Source: Halobacteriales archaeon YIM A00010
GTDB lineage: Archaea; Halobacteriota; Halobacteria; Halobacteriales; Haloarculaceae
Length of the DNA: 64,000 nt
Direction of reading: 5' to 3'
Assembly: GCA_025041175.1 (NCBI GenBank)
Contig: JAKCFJ010000001.1
Coordinates: 682,001 to 746,000, forward strand
The number at the start of each line of letters is the position of its first letter. The first letter of the stretch is position 1. A program made the position numbers and the translations under genes. The notes beneath the pieces are model-generated. The model was not told the origin of the DNA. It saw only the letters and a program-made list of their open reading frames with translations, and did not search any database. Positions 8,398 through 18,427 of this stretch are shown here, one piece after another.

Positions 8398-10655
8398 AAC
8401 TCACCGTTAAATTCTTAAAACAGAAAGACGCGGGTCGAGGACTCGCTGCGATCGATCGTGCGGCGATGGCCGAGCTTGATCTCGAAAACGGGGATTACAT
8501 CGTGATCAGTGCAGACGAAGGGCGTGCTGTCGCTCGCGTCTGGCCGGGCTACCCGGAGGATCAGGGCAACGGGATCATCCGGATCGACGGCCGCCTTCGT
8601 CAGGAGGTTGGCGTCGGGATCGACGACAGCGTCACTGTCGAGAAGGCGGACGTGAAACCGGCAAAACGAGTCACGGTGGCGCTTCCCCAGACGCTTCGGA
8701 TCCAGGGCGACGTCGGATCGTTGATCCGGGATCAGCTGAGCGGCCACGCGGTGACGACGGGCCAAACCGTTCCGATTTCGTTCGGTCTGGGTCCCTTATC
8801 GAGCATGTCCGGACAGAGTATTCCGTTGAAGATCGCGGACACTACTCCGGACGGGACGGTCGTGATCACCGACTCGACGGAGATGCAGGTGAGCGAAAAG
8901 CCCGCAGAGCAGATCGTTTCGGAGGGATCGAGCGACCGGGAGACGCCGAACGTCACCTACGAGGACATCGGTGGCTTGGACGAAGAGCTAGAGCAGGTAC
9001 GGGAGATGATCGAGCTGCCGATGCGCCATCCCGAACTGTTCCGCCAACTCGGGATCGACCCGCCCAAAGGTGTGCTCCTCCACGGTCCGCCCGGAACGGG
9101 CAAGACGCTGATGGCTAAGGCGGTCGCGAACGAGATTGACGCGTACTTCACCAACATCTCCGGCCCGGAGATCATGTCGAAGTTCTACGGCGAGTCCGAA
9201 GAGCAGCTTCGGGAGATCTTCGAGGAGGCGTCCGAAAACACTCCAGCCATCGTTTTCATCGACGAGCTGGACGCCATCGCGCCAAAGCGCGGTGAGACCA
9301 CCGGGGATGTCGAGCGCCGCGTGGTCGCACAGCTCCTCTCGCTGATGGACGGGTTGGAAGAACGCGGACAGGTGACCGTCATCGGCGCGACCAACCGCGT
9401 CGACGCACTCGATCCAGCACTCCGGCGCGGCGGTCGGTTCGACCGCGAGATCGAGGTCGGCGTGCCCGACAAGGGGGGACGCAAGGAGATCCTGCAGGTA
9501 CACACCCGTGGGATGCCGCTCACCGACGACGTGGATCTCGATACGTACGCCGAGAACACCCACGGGTTCGTGGGCGCCGATGTCGAATCCCTCGCCAAAG
9601 AAGGCGCTATGACTGCGCTGCGGCGCATCCGTCCCCAGTTGGATCTCGAAAGCGACGAGATCGACAGCGAGATGCTCGAAGACCTCCGTGTAACGGACGC
9701 CGACTTCCGGGAGGCGCTCAAGGGCATCGAACCCTCCGCGCTGCGGGAGGTGTTCGTGGAGGTTCCGGACGTTACGTGGGACAGCGTTGGCGGACTCGAA
9801 GAGACCAAAGAGCGGCTTCGGGAGACCATCCAGTGGCCGATCGACTACCCCGAGGTGTTCCGGACGATGGATATGGCCTCGGCCAAGGGCGTCCTGCTGT
9901 ACGGTCCACCGGGCACGGGCAAAACGCTGCTCGCAAAAGCCATCGCCAACGAGGCCAACAGCAACTTCATCTCGATCAAAGGACCCGAACTGTTGAACAA
10001 GTACGTGGGTGAATCCGAAAAGGGCGTCCGGGACGTGTTCTCAAAGGCCCGGGAGAACGCGCCCACAGTGGTGTTCTTCGACGAGATCGATTCGATCGCG
10101 GGCGAGCGCGGACAGCGCATGAGCGACTCCGGTGTCGGAGAGCGGGTCGTCTCACAGCTGCTGACGGAACTCGACGGCGTCGAGGAACTCGATGACGTCG
10201 TCATTATCGCCGCGACCAACCGCCCGGATCTCATCGACAGCGCCCTGCTCCGGCCGGGGCGTCTCGACCGGCACGTCCACGTGCCCGTTCCCGACGAGGA
10301 GGCCCGCCAGGCCATCTTCGAGGTCCACACCAGGGACAAACCGCTCGCTGACACCGTCGACCTCGACCGGTTGGCCCGGATGACGGACGGCTACGTCGGA
10401 GCGGATATCGAGGCTGTCACCCGGGAAGCCGCGATGATCGCCACGCGCGAGCTCATCGACAGCGTCGATCCCGAAGACATCGAGGGCTCCGTCGGCAACG
10501 TCCTCATCACGATGGATCACTTCGAAGCGGCGCTCGACGAAATCAGCCCGAGCGTCACCGAGGAGGTCCAAGAACAGTACGAGGAGATCGAAGACCAGTT
10601 CGGACGCGCCAGCGAACCGACCGACAGGGAACAGATCAGCCGGACGTTCCAGTAA
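8394..10655 (+). CDS. cdc48: AAA+ ATPase Cdc48/VAT
   Basis: A 753-aa type II AAA+ unfoldase that forms hexamers and extracts or unfolds proteins, probably handing them to the proteasome. The N-domain (about 1-180) is a double-psi barrel plus the C-terminal lobe. D1 has Walker A GPPGTGKT at 231-238 and Walker [12 protein letters not shown]2 has Walker A at 504-511 and Walker [11 protein letters not shown], with arginine fingers and the second region of homology intact in both. Length is normal for the family. It ends in an acidic tail. The start is fixed by the overlap with the preceding gene. Confidence 0.96.
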   Translation: MKLTVKFLKQKDAGRGLAAIDRAAMAELDLENGDYIVISADEGRAVARVWPGYPEDQGNGIIRIDGRLRQEVGVGIDDSVTVEKADVKPAKRVTVALPQTLRIQGDVGSLIRDQLSGHAVTTGQTVPISFGLGPLSSMSGQSIPLKIADTTPDGTVVITDSTEMQVSEKPAEQIVSEGSSDRETPNVTYEDIGGLDEELEQVREMIELPMRHPELFRQLGIDPPKGVLLHGPPGTGKTLMAKAVANEIDAYFTNISGPEIMSKFYGESEEQLREIFEEASENTPAIVFIDELDAIAPKRGETTGDVERRVVAQLLSLMDGLEERGQVTVIGATNRVDALDPALRRGGRFDREIEVGVPDKGGRKEILQVHTRGMPLTDDVDLDTYAENTHGFVGADVESLAKEGAMTALRRIRPQLDLESDEIDSEMLEDLRVTDADFREALKGIEPSALREVFVEVPDVTWDSVGGLEETKERLRETIQWPIDYPEVFRTMDMASAKGVLLYGPPGTGKTLLAKAIANEANSNFISIKGPELLNKYVGESEKGVRDVFSKARENAPTVVFFDEIDSIAGERGQRMSDSGVGERVVSQLLTELDGVEELDDVVIIAATNRPDLIDSALLRPGRLDRHVHVPVPDEEARQAIFEVHTRDKPLADTVDLDRLARMTDGYVGADIEAVTREAAMIATRELIDSVDPEDIEGSVGNVLITMDHFEAALDEISPSVTEEVQEQYEEIEDQFGRASEPTDREQISRTFQ

Positions 10656-10691
10656 TCTGGGGCGTCCGTGAGCGACGTGGTGTGTGGTCGA

Positions 10692-11507
10692 TCAGTGCCT
10701 GACGGGGATGTCGCGCTCGTCGAGATAGGATTTGACCGCGTCGATGGTGTACTCCTCAAAGTGGAAGATCGAGGCGGCCAACGCCGCGTCGGCGCCGGCG
10801 TCGGTGAACACCTCGTACACGTCCTCGGGACCGCCACAGCCAGAGGACGCGATGACGGGCGTTGAGACGGATTCACAGACGGCTGCCGTGAGCGGAATGT
10901 CGTACCCGTCTTTCGTGCCATCGGCGTCGATGGAGTTGACGAACAGCTCACCCGCCCCGCGTTCGTCTGCTTCTTCGACCCATTCGACGGCGTCGATGCC
11001 GGTTCCTTCGCGGCCGCCTTTGACTGTGCATTCGAACCAACACGATTCCCCATCGATCCGCGCGTACTGTTCGCCCGCCTCGTCGAACCGACGGCGGGCA
11101 TCGACGCTGATGACGACACACTGACTCCCGAAGGCCGCTGCCGCGTCCGTGATGAGTTCGGGCCGGGAGAGCGCCCCTGTGTTGATCGACACCTTGTCGG
11201 CCCCCGCTCGGAGCGTCTCCTTTACGTCGTCGCGGGTTCGAATCCCCCCGCCAACGGTCAACGGAATGAACACTTCGTCCGCGACCCGTGAAACGGTGTC
11301 CAGCATCGTCTCCCGTCCCTCGGCGCTGGCCGTGATGTCCAAGAACACGAACTCGTCCGCGCCCGCGGCGTTGTACCGCCGGGCCATCTCCACTGGATCA
11401 CCCGTGTACGCGAGATCCTCGAAGTTGACGCCCGTGTAGACGGCGGCGTTCCCCTCCTCGTCGAGATCCACGTCGATGCAGGGGATGATCCGCTTGGTCA
11501 ACGTCAT
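10692..11507 (-). CDS. hisF: Imidazole glycerol phosphate synthase, cyclase subunit
   Basis: HisF (271 aa) uses ammonia from HisH to make imidazole-glycerol phosphate and AICAR from PRFAR, joining histidine and purine metabolism. The (beta-alpha)8 barrel shows both catalytic aspartates, in PCIDVDLD near residue 11 and VISVDARRR near 131, and the phosphate-binding VGGGIRT and SSGCGG loops. The ATG at 11507 ([12 protein letters not shown]) matches the family start. No other his gene is nearby, as is usual in haloarchaea. Confidence 0.95.
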   Translation of the reverse strand: MTLTKRIIPCIDVDLDEEGNAAVYTGVNFEDLAYTGDPVEMARRYNAAGADEFVFLDITASAEGRETMLDTVSRVADEVFIPLTVGGGIRTRDDVKETLRAGADKVSINTGALSRPELITDAAAAFGSQCVVISVDARRRFDEAGEQYARIDGESCWFECTVKGGREGTGIDAVEWVEEADERGAGELFVNSIDADGTKDGYDIPLTAAVCESVSTPVIASSGCGGPEDVYEVFTDAGADAALAASIFHFEEYTIDAVKSYLDERDIPVRH

Positions 11508-11641
11508 GGGTGGTGGTACAGTTCGATGGGGTAAAACGAATCCGGCTTGCGAAGCGGTCGATGGTGTGGCTACCGAGTCGGCCGTCAATGGCCCGATAAT
11601 ATGTCATAGGGTATTAGTTAGGGGGTGATGTTCTGCTACGT

Positions 11642-13231
11642 GTGATTGGACGATCTCGCTGGCGATGGTACGCCGTGCTCGGCGTGCTCGTATTCATCCC
11701 CGTTTACGCCGTGTACTTTCTAACACACCCCTATCCATCGTTGGGTGGCGGACTCTTCTTGATGATGGGTGAAGAGATCGCGTCCCACGGCTACACCTTG
11801 CCTGCGGAGATTCCCCATTACACAGCGGGGGGGATCCCCTTCAGCTACCCGCCGCTCATGCTGTTCGTCGTCGGTGTCCTGCTCGATTTCGGGGCACCAC
11901 CACTCGCGCTCGCGCGCGTTTTGCCAGGGGTGTTGGTTGCGGGCGCGCTGGTCGTCTACGCCGTGGCAGCAGCAGAACTACTGGAGAGCCGTCGACAGGG
12001 GGCGTTCGCGGCGATCGTGGTCGCTACTGCCCCACCAGTGCTCCACCTGACTGTTACTGCGGGCGGAACAGTCCGTGCGGCGGCGTTACTGTTCACGAGT
12101 GCAGGGATCTACACCGGCGTTCGGCTCTTTCGAACCGGTTCGCGGACGTGGCTGTTCGCCTCGGCCGGTCTGTTCGGAGCAACGCTCTTGACTCACCCGC
12201 TGTACACGGCCTTCTTTGGCGTGAGCTATCTCGTCTTTTACGTCTGTCTCGACCGAACGCTACACGGGTTACTGTATGGGGCTGCCGTCGCCGCTGGTGG
12301 ATTGGCCCTGGCTGCTCCGTGGTGGCTACCGATCGTCAGCACCCACGGATTCGACGTGTTCGTGCAGGCGAGCAGTACACACGGGAGCGTCGGTTATGGC
12401 AGCTGGTACCGGGAGTTTCCCGCTGAGACCTCGTCGTTACCGTCGCCGTGGCCACTGCTGGCGATTCTCGGCGGGGTGTTTCTCCTCGCGCGGCGGCGGC
12501 CGTTGCTTCCTGTCTGGTTCGTTGTCACCGGGTTTCTCACCGGGCGCGACGAACACGTGCTCGTCGTCGGCGCGATGATGGTTGCTGTGTTGCTCTTCGA
12601 GGGGGTGGCCCCTCACCTCTGGCGGATCGAGAACGCAGTGTTGGGGGTGCTCGACGCGAGGGAACGGACGAAGACGGTGTCGGACGCTTGGGGCAAACTG
12701 GCAGCGCGACTGAGATCCACCGGTCCGCGCGCCTGTGTGCTCGCAGTTCTCGTCCTCGGGTCGATCGCAACCTACGGCACCACATCGGCGTCGCTCTACG
12801 TCGCTGGAGGCGGTGCGGACGACGAGCTACCGATGTTCGTCCACGGCTCTGACGTCGAAGCGACGGAGTGGGCGCGGACGAACACGTCTGAAAACGCTTC
12901 TTTCGTCGTAATCGGGAGCGTCGCGGAGTGGTTTCCGCTGCTCGCCGACCGGACGAGCCTCGTCGTCCCGCAAGGGAGCGAGTGGAAGGGAACCAGGGGG
13001 CGACAGATGCACCTGCGGGACCAGTTACGCCCGTGTTTAGACGCTGCCTGTCTCACGGCACAGCTCAACCAGTCGGGTCTCGAACCGGACTACGTGTACC
13101 TCTCCTCTGCGGGGTACAACCGGCAGCGGGGAGAGCGTCGCTGGACCAGTCTCGGACGCAGTTTGCGCCAATCACCGGACTACGAAGTCGTCTTCGAGAA
13201 CCGAGGCACGCTGATCGTTCGGCGGCGGTGA
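11642..13231 (+). CDS. Polytopic membrane protein, GT-C glycosyltransferase-like
   Basis: A 529-aa protein with about ten transmembrane helices in residues 10-395 and a C-terminal extracellular domain of about 150 residues. The first loop after helix 1 has YPSLGGGLFLMMGEEIASHGYTLP and later FSYPPLM, a layout like GT-C/GT39-type or 6-pyruvoyl-tetrahydropterin-synthase-related membrane proteins. It probably uses a lipid-linked sugar, but no single catalytic motif proves it. The start is the GTG at 11642, preceded by GGGGTGATG. It stands alone between divergent hisF and a small gene. Confidence 0.7.
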   Translation: MIGRSRWRWYAVLGVLVFIPVYAVYFLTHPYPSLGGGLFLMMGEEIASHGYTLPAEIPHYTAGGIPFSYPPLMLFVVGVLLDFGAPPLALARVLPGVLVAGALVVYAVAAAELLESRRQGAFAAIVVATAPPVLHLTVTAGGTVRAAALLFTSAGIYTGVRLFRTGSRTWLFASAGLFGATLLTHPLYTAFFGVSYLVFYVCLDRTLHGLLYGAAVAAGGLALAAPWWLPIVSTHGFDVFVQASSTHGSVGYGSWYREFPAETSSLPSPWPLLAILGGVFLLARRRPLLPVWFVVTGFLTGRDEHVLVVGAMMVAVLLFEGVAPHLWRIENAVLGVLDARERTKTVSDAWGKLAARLRSTGPRACVLAVLVLGSIATYGTTSASLYVAGGGADDELPMFVHGSDVEATEWARTNTSENASFVVIGSVAEWFPLLADRTSLVVPQGSEWKGTRGRQMHLRDQLRPCLDAACLTAQLNQSGLEPDYVYLSSAGYNRQRGERRWTSLGRSLRQSPDYEVVFENRGTLIVRRR

Positions 13232-13313
13232 GTGGCGCACGGATCGCGCCCCACGGAGACGCCGACCAACCGTCGATCGACAACCCAAAGTACGGCCCTC
13301 ACCCACACTCGAC

Positions 13314-13469
13314 ATGAACGAACACGAAACCGGAACGACCGATGCGAGCCACGTCGAGCGCCAAACTGCCCCACAACAGGCGTACACGATGCGCGACGTT
13401 GGCGTCGGGTTCGCTGTTGCGCTCGTCGGAATGGTGATCGTCTTCGGAATTCCGTTCCTTACACTGTAG
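13314..13469 (+). CDS. Small single-helix membrane protein, 51 aa
   Basis: The frame starts at ATG 13314. The protein is MNEHETGTTDASHVERQTAP, then QQAYTMRDVG and one membrane helix VGFAVALVGMVIVFGIPFL. A soluble charged head followed by a MR-x-VGVGF helix is typical of a conserved family of tiny haloarchaeal membrane proteins (annotated DUF7550 from memory). Its stop overlaps the end of the convergent secreted protein by about 11 bases. Confidence 0.7.
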   Translation: MNEHETGTTDASHVERQTAPQQAYTMRDVGVGFAVALVGMVIVFGIPFLTL

Positions 13470-13860
13470 GTCGAAGCGCAAGGCGGAGGCTCATCGGAAC
13501 GTCGGTGTTGGTGTCGATGTTGAGGCGCGTATCATCACCGGACTGAACCGTACCCGCGGCGTCGACCGTTCCGTCGCCGTTCGCGTCGACTGTGACGGTC
13601 ACTGTGTTCGTCGTCGTGTTGCGCTCGATAGCCACGCTGGCGTCGGAGGCGTTTTCGGCTTTGACTGTCACGTCGACTGCGTCGCCGGTCGAAAGCGCAA
13701 CTGTCGTGTCTTCGACGATCTCGTCCGGGCTGCCGTTGCTGACTTCTGTGGCGATCCCGGCGCTCTGGGCGACCATCGGGACGGCTGTCGCACCAACGAG
13801 ACTGATCAACAGCGTTACTACCACCGTAGACGTGAGCGATCGTCTCATGATCCGTTTCAT
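13459..13860 (-). CDS. Secreted hypothetical protein
   Basis: A 133-aa protein with a Sec-type signal (basic MKRIMRRS, hydrophobic TSTVVVTLLISLVGATA, cleavage near VAQSAG). The mature part is threonine- and aspartate-rich and beta-strand-like (NTTTNTVTVTVDANGDGTVD), as in many cell-surface proteins of halophiles. No domain is recognised. An AT-rich promoter region follows at 13870-13915. The start could also be the Met four codons later. Confidence 0.6.
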   Translation of the reverse strand: MKRIMRRSLTSTVVVTLLISLVGATAVPMVAQSAGIATEVSNGSPDEIVEDTTVALSTGDAVDVTVKAENASDASVAIERNTTTNTVTVTVDANGDGTVDAAGTVQSGDDTRLNIDTNTDVPMSLRLALRPTV

Positions 13861-14025
13861 CTCACGATCCGAACTGTATTAAATATCATTATAGAAATAT
13901 ATGAAATAAAATGTCGGATTACGTTGAGCGGATACATCAGCGTCTCGGGTCATGGTCCGTCGAACACGCAGTTGCCCGTTCACCACGCTCTCCGCGACAC
14001 AGGCCACCGTAGATTTCATATATTA

Positions 14026-14036
14026 GACCGACAGTA
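14026..14036. repeat. Orphan MITE terminal repeat
   Basis: GACCGACAGTA followed by TCA is the right terminal repeat of the TACTGTCGG MITE family, eight bases before the purL stop codon. No left end is visible within 200 bp, so it is a remnant. Confidence 0.5.
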
Positions 14037-14044
14037 TCAGTCGA

Positions 14045-16258
14045 TCAATCGAGTTCCCGGTCGAGCACACCGCGAAGCTCCCGAACGGTCCCAGCGCCGT
14101 ACTCGAGCACCTCCCCGTTCACCGAAAGCGAGAGCTGGCCGCTCGCGTCGGTGTGCCCGATCTCTTCGACCGGTGTGACGTTTTCGAACGCCGTTCGGAC
14201 CGCTTCTGGAGCGGTGGTTTCGACGACAGCCCGTCCCGCCCGCTCGTTGAACAGCAGCCCTGCGCTCCCTCCGTCGCCAGCGAGCGTCACGTCGGCCCCT
14301 CTTTCCGCCGAAATCATCTCCGCGAGGGTCACGGCAAGCCCGCCGTGGCTCGCGTCGTGCACCGCTCTGGTGTGTTCGTCGGACGCCACCGAAGCGAGCG
14401 TCTCGACGAACGCCGAGGCCGAAGCCGCATCGGCAGGGGCCGGGAACGCGTCGGTGCCCTCGAACTGGGCGAGAAACTCGCTCCCACCGAGCTTCGGCGT
14501 CCGATCGCCTGCCACTGCAGGATCCCCGACGAGGAGGATCGTTCCCGGCTCGGTCGCCTCAGGAAACGCCAGGGGTGGAGCGTCGTAGCCCTCCGTGGCA
14601 CCGACCATCGCCAGCGTCGGCGTCGGCGGGATGGGACCGCTCGCGGAATCGTTGTACAGGGAGACGTTGCCCCCCACGACGGGCACCGACAGCGCCCGGC
14701 ACATGTCGGCCAACCCGTCGATGATTCCGTTGAACCCGCCGTACACCTCTGGGGTTTCTGGATTGCCGCCGTTGAGACAGTCCACGGCTGCGAGCGGTGT
14801 TGCCCCTTTGGCAGCGAGGTTCGTCCCGACCTCGAGCGCCACGGCGCGGGCACCCGCATACGGCGCGGTGCTCGTCCAGTTCGGATCGCTACCGGCGGCG
14901 ACGGCAACCCCTCGATCCTCCTCACACTCGGGCATCGCCAGCACGGCGGCGTCGTCACCGGGCCGGACGACCGTTCGTGTTCCGACCTCGTGGTCGTACT
15001 GGCGGTACACCCACTCCTTGCTCGCCGCGTTCGGGCTTGCGAGGACGGACTCGAACGCCGTTTCCAACGCCGGTGTCGGGAGCGCTGTCTCTGTGGGTGG
15101 CTCCGGGGAAACGCTATCGAGATCGTTCATCGGCGCACCGTCAGCCAGGTAGTCGGCCGGCACGTCAACGACCGTTTCTCCCTCGAACGCACAGACGTAG
15201 TTGCCTTCTGTCACGCTCCCGATGACCGAACAACCGAGATCGAACCGGTCTGCGACCGCTCGAACGCGATCGACGTTCTCGGGCGCTACTTCGTAGCACA
15301 TCCGCTCTTGGGATTCGGCGAGCAGGATTTCGAGCGCGCTCATGTTCGGCTCTCGCTGGTGGACGCTATCGAGTTCGATCTGCGCGCCTAACTCCCCCTT
15401 TGCGACCAGCTCGCTGGATGCGCCGCCGAGTCCCGCCGCGCCGAGGTCGCGCGCCGATTCGATCAACCCCTCTTCGACGAGCGTCTCGTTCGCCTCGATG
15501 AGGAGCTTCTCGGTGTAGGGATCACCGACCTGTACCGCCGGCCTGTCCTCGGTTTCGGCGTCCTCGCTCAGATCTTCACTCGCAAAGCTGGCACCGCCGA
15601 GTCCGTCACGACCGGTGGCGTTGCCCACGAGCACCAACGCGTTGCCCGGGGTCTGGGCCTCCGCGGTGACCAGCCGGTCGGGCGTCACCACCCCGACGCA
15701 CGCGACGTTGACCAGCGGATTGCCGTCGTAGTCGGGGTGGAAGGCGACGCTTCCCCCGACGGTCGGCACCCCGATGGAGTTGCCGTAATCGGCGATCCCC
15801 TCCACGACCCCCTCGAACAGATACCGGGGGTGTTCGTCCTCGAACGACCCGAAGTAGAGGCTGTCGGTGAGCGCGATCGGGTACGCACCCATCGACATCG
15901 TGTCGCGCACGATCCCACCCACTCCTGTCGCGGCACCGTCGTAGGGATCGACGTAGGACGGATGGTTGTGGCTCTCGATTCCCAGCGTGATGTACACGGA
16001 ATCGGACAGCGCGACCACGGCGGCGTCGTCGCCCGGCCCGACGACGACGTGTTCGCCGTCGCTATCGCCAGAAGCCTCCGGCTTCTGGCTGCCAGAGGGA
16101 CGTAGTCCCTTGCTGTCAAACGCCGACAGCAGTGGTCGGGAGGAGCGGTACGCGCAGTGTTCGCTCCAGAGATTCTCGAAGAGCGCTTCCTCCGCTGGTG
16201 TCGGATCGCGGCCGAGCTCCGAAACGACGAGTTCGTAATCCGACGAGGCGAGGCTCAT
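14045..16258 (-). CDS. purL: Phosphoribosylformylglycinamidine synthase subunit II
   Basis: PurL (737 aa) converts FGAR to FGAM with ATP and ammonia from PurQ in purine synthesis. The two AIRS-type halves are intact: the N-terminal [10 protein letters not shown] motif, [41 protein letters not shown] and, in the second half, [11 protein letters not shown] and [11 protein letters not shown]. Between FDS and DGEHVVVG (about residues 49-66) 17 extra residues are present, [17 protein letters not shown]; this is the translation of two DNA minihairpins inserted in frame, not a domain. The loop lies between two conserved motifs and is evidently tolerated. Confidence 0.95.
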   Translation of the reverse strand: MSLASSDYELVVSELGRDPTPAEEALFENLWSEHCAYRSSRPLLSAFDSKGLRPSGSQKPEASGDSDGEHVVVGPGDDAAVVALSDSVYITLGIESHNHPSYVDPYDGAATGVGGIVRDTMSMGAYPIALTDSLYFGSFEDEHPRYLFEGVVEGIADYGNSIGVPTVGGSVAFHPDYDGNPLVNVACVGVVTPDRLVTAEAQTPGNALVLVGNATGRDGLGGASFASEDLSEDAETEDRPAVQVGDPYTEKLLIEANETLVEEGLIESARDLGAAGLGGASSELVAKGELGAQIELDSVHQREPNMSALEILLAESQERMCYEVAPENVDRVRAVADRFDLGCSVIGSVTEGNYVCAFEGETVVDVPADYLADGAPMNDLDSVSPEPPTETALPTPALETAFESVLASPNAASKEWVYRQYDHEVGTRTVVRPGDDAAVLAMPECEEDRGVAVAAGSDPNWTSTAPYAGARAVALEVGTNLAAKGATPLAAVDCLNGGNPETPEVYGGFNGIIDGLADMCRALSVPVVGGNVSLYNDSASGPIPPTPTLAMVGATEGYDAPPLAFPEATEPGTILLVGDPAVAGDRTPKLGGSEFLAQFEGTDAFPAPADAASASAFVETLASVASDEHTRAVHDASHGGLAVTLAEMISAERGADVTLAGDGGSAGLLFNERAGRAVVETTAPEAVRTAFENVTPVEEIGHTDASGQLSLSVNGEVLEYGAGTVRELRGVLDRELD
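16061..16111. repeat. 51-bp minihairpin pair inserted in frame in purL
   Basis: Hairpin one is a perfect 10-bp stem, 16067-16076 with 16080-16089, loop TCC (GGA on the coding strand). Hairpin two is a 6-bp stem, 16096-16101 with 16105-16110, loop GTA. GCTATC at 16061-16066 and GCTGTC at 16112-16117 look like a six-base target duplication with one change. Length is 17 codons with no stop, so purL stays open. Confidence 0.8.
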
Positions 16259-16305
16259 TGTTCGGGTGTCAGCGAAGCCCGGTGAAAGCCCTTTTCATGT
16301 TTACT

Positions 16306-16517
16306 AGCACTGTTGTGATTCCGTCCCGCGCGCCACAGAACGGTTCGTGATACTGTCGGTCATACTTACGTCACGCCATAGTGTCGTGAATGGATTCTCG
16401 TGGCGATGACTATATCGAACAGGCCACCCCATGGTGACAGGCCTATGACCGACAGTATGAACCCCCAGAGCAGTCGTCAGTCAACGACCGTGCCGAACAT
16501 ACTCACAACAGTCCCTA
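16306..16517. repeat. Decayed repeat split by a nested MITE
   Basis: 16306-16347 (GCACTGTTGTGATTCCGTCC onward) and 16465-16517 (CAGAGCAGTCGTCAGTCAAC onward) are the two halves of the inner module also found in the elements at 20034 and 55763. They are separated by the complete small MITE 16351-16457. Unlike the other two copies, this one has no outer TACTGTCGG ends, so the module can exist on its own. Confidence 0.75.
16351..16457. mobile_element. MITE, small type, 107 bp with TGA target duplication
   Basis: Terminal inverted repeats TACTGTCGGTCAT and ATGACCGACAGTA enclose 107 bp with no coding capacity. TGA stands directly outside both ends (16348-16350 and 16458-16460), a three-base TNA duplication. 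TNA targets are typical of IS1031-type members of the IS5 family, which may supply the transposase; none is in the window. Confidence 0.85.
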
Positions 16518-16627
16518 ACCAGTCCCGCTGTCCGTTGCGTCTACATCCCCAGGAATGACACGAGGTGACACCCAACGCTCGCGTTCAGTATCGTATCGCT
16601 TTTGCCAGCAGCGACAAACTGCTGGAT

Positions 16628-17335
16628 GTGCTTTCGGTCGAGCTACACACCCACTCCGACCGTTCATACGACGGCCGTGATCCGATCGACATGCTGCTCA
16701 CACAGGCAGAAGCTGTCGGTCTCGACGCGGTCGCGGTGACTGATCACGACCGAATCGACGCGAGCCTCGAAGCCTCGGAGATGGCTCCCGAATACGGATT
16801 GATCGGGATTCCGGGTGCGGAGATCACCAGCGCCGCGGGCCACGTACTCGGGCTAGGGATCGAAGAGTGCGTGTCGTCGGGACTCTCGTTCTCGGAGACA
16901 GTCGAGCGGATTCACGATCTCGGAGGACTTGCCGTCGTTCCCCACCCGTTTCAGGGAGCTCGCCACGGCGTCGCGCCGAACGTCTCACACGAACAGCTCG
17001 CTCGCGCGGACGCTATCGAGGTGTACAACTCGCGTCTGCTCACCGGCCGATCGAACCGGAAGGCAGAGCGGTTTGCCTCCTACCGCGGACTCCCGATGAC
17101 CGCCGGCAGCGACGCACACATCGCGGAGATGGTCGGACAGGCGATCACACACGTGGGAAGCGAGGAACGGTCGGTCGATGGGATCCTCCAGGCCATCGAC
17201 GACGGCGAAACCACTGTGGTCGGTGAACGGACGCCGTGGCGTATCAGCCTCCGTCAAGCCGGTGGCGCCGTCAAACGGCGAATCAAGTACGCTGCTGAGG
17301 ATCTCTTCTCCGATGTCGGCCGGGGCTTGCTCTGA
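16628..17335 (+). CDS. PHP-domain metal-dependent phosphoesterase
   Basis: A 235-aa PHP protein, probably a cytoplasmic phosphatase or exonuclease-like phosphoesterase using two or three metals. The metal ligands are visible in VELHTHSDRSYDG, TDHDRID, the glutamate in GIPGAEIT, VVPHPFQG and the C-terminal GSDAHIAEM. The frame is open upstream, but that part is repeat DNA; the GTG at 16628 (giving MLSVELHTHS) fits the family start. The C-terminal 40 residues are basic and amphipathic. Substrate unknown. Confidence 0.85.
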   Translation: MLSVELHTHSDRSYDGRDPIDMLLTQAEAVGLDAVAVTDHDRIDASLEASEMAPEYGLIGIPGAEITSAAGHVLGLGIEECVSSGLSFSETVERIHDLGGLAVVPHPFQGARHGVAPNVSHEQLARADAIEVYNSRLLTGRSNRKAERFASYRGLPMTAGSDAHIAEMVGQAITHVGSEERSVDGILQAIDDGETTVVGERTPWRISLRQAGGAVKRRIKYAAEDLFSDVGRGLL

Positions 17336-17373
17336 GAGCGGTTGGGTCGCTCAAACATCGTTGTATCATATTA

Positions 17374-17796
17374 CTATTCTATTGGAATAATTTCCTCGGC
17401 AGTTGTCACGTCCACCGAGTCGGAAGCATGGTCGGCCATCCCTCCGTCTTCGGTTACAAGTGTGGCGCTCAACTCTTGGGTGGCGGCAAGGTACGCCCCG
17501 ACGTAATACGTGACTCCCTCGTTCCACGCCGTTTCGAAAACGGTTGCCGCGCCGACCTCCGGGAGTGTCACCACGTTCATTTCCGCTCGGATAGTTGCAA
17601 GAAAGTCGACGGCAGCGGTCGCATCCTCGCGGCTCAACAGTTGCTGGGCAGCCGAATCGTTCCAAAAACTATTCCCTACTTCGTAGAACGCGAGCGAAAG
17701 AGTGTACTGGTCGAACGCGGCTGCTGTAGCACCATCTCCCTGCTTGATGAGTTCGACGAGGCTACTCGCATCGAAGAGATAGGTGCTGCCCGTCAC
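17374..17796 (-). CDS. VapC-type PIN-domain toxin
   Basis: A 140-aa PIN-domain ribonuclease, the toxin of a VapBC module; relatives cut tRNA or rRNA. The acidic metal-binding residues are placed as in the family: Asp in LFDASSLVEL, Glu in FYEVGN, the C-terminal VTEDGGMAD acidic pair, with an AYLAA helix before it. It starts with GTG at 17796, overlapping the antitoxin stop by one base (TAGTG), so the two are coupled. Confidence 0.85.
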   Translation of the reverse strand: MTGSTYLFDASSLVELIKQGDGATAAAFDQYTLSLAFYEVGNSFWNDSAAQQLLSREDATAAVDFLATIRAEMNVVTLPEVGAATVFETAWNEGVTYYVGAYLAATQELSATLVTEDGGMADHASDSVDVTTAEEIIPIE

Positions 17797-18023
17797 TATC
17801 GAGTCTCCCGATCCGTGCGGATCGTTTCGACGACGCGATCGGTCTCGATCTGCTCACCGAACCGACGGCTGAGTTCGTCACCCCGCTCGATAAGGGCCTC
17901 CCGGCGCTGGCGACGTACTTCGGTTTCGAGCGCGTCACGGACGACTTCACTGACGTTGATGTTGTACTCGGACGTTTGCGCCTTCAGCTCCTCCGGAACG
18001 CGGGCGGTAACGGTCGATGTCAT
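17796..18023 (-). CDS. VapB-type ribbon-helix-helix antitoxin
   Basis: A 75-aa antitoxin with an N-terminal ribbon-helix-helix (STVTARVPEELKAQTSEYNI then NVSEVVRDALETEV) that should bind its own promoter, and a charged C-terminal tail that should wrap the toxin. It precedes and is coupled to vapC. The AT-rich stretch right after the start codon on this strand (18024-18050) is the likely autoregulated promoter. Confidence 0.85.
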   Translation of the reverse strand: MTSTVTARVPEELKAQTSEYNINVSEVVRDALETEVRRQRREALIERGDELSRRFGEQIETDRVVETIRTDRETR

Positions 18024-18148
18024 ACATTACTGTATTATGTGTTCGTAACACATGGGTCTTTCTTTGATGGTGTCGAACGTTCCTCTCGATTCTCGGGGTG
18101 GTTTGTGGCATCGAAACGCTTAGTGGTCGGCCCGGATTGGACCCGAGT

Positions 18149-18427
18149 ATGAGTGAGGACGCCGTCGACGCCGATGCGGTTCGACACGTGGGGGATCTCG
18201 CGCGGGTCGCGCTGGAGGAGTCGGAGGTCGAGCTGTTCGAAGCACAGTTCGCCGACATCCTCGGCTACTTCGATTCGTTGGACGAGGTCCCCGAGGTCGA
18301 AGCCGAGAGCGATCTCGTGAACGTCATGCGACCGGACGAGCGACGCCCGAGCCTCGATCAGGACGAAGCACTCGACAACGCTGGGGAGACCGAGGACGGT
18401 TACTTCAAAGGGCCACGGGTGTCATGA
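18149..18427 (+). CDS. gatC: Asp-tRNA(Asn)/Glu-tRNA(Gln) amidotransferase subunit C
   Basis: GatC (92 aa) ties GatA to GatB in the amidotransferase that corrects mischarged Asp-tRNA(Asn) or Glu-tRNA(Gln). The family signature is seen in VRHVGDLARVALEESEVELF, FDSLDEVPEVE and the C-terminal NVMRPDE...YFKGPRV. The ATG at 18149 is chosen as the one that gives the normal length. It overlaps gatA by four bases (ATGA), and gatB is not in the window. Confidence 0.92.
   Translation: MSEDAVDADAVRHVGDLARVALEESEVELFEAQFADILGYFDSLDEVPEVEAESDLVNVMRPDERRPSLDQDEALDNAGETEDGYFKGPRVS

Noticed and set aside
11231-11248. GGGTTCGAATCCCC, like the T arm of a tRNA
   Set aside because: It lies inside hisF in a conserved reading frame, and no acceptor, D or anticodon stems can be built around it.
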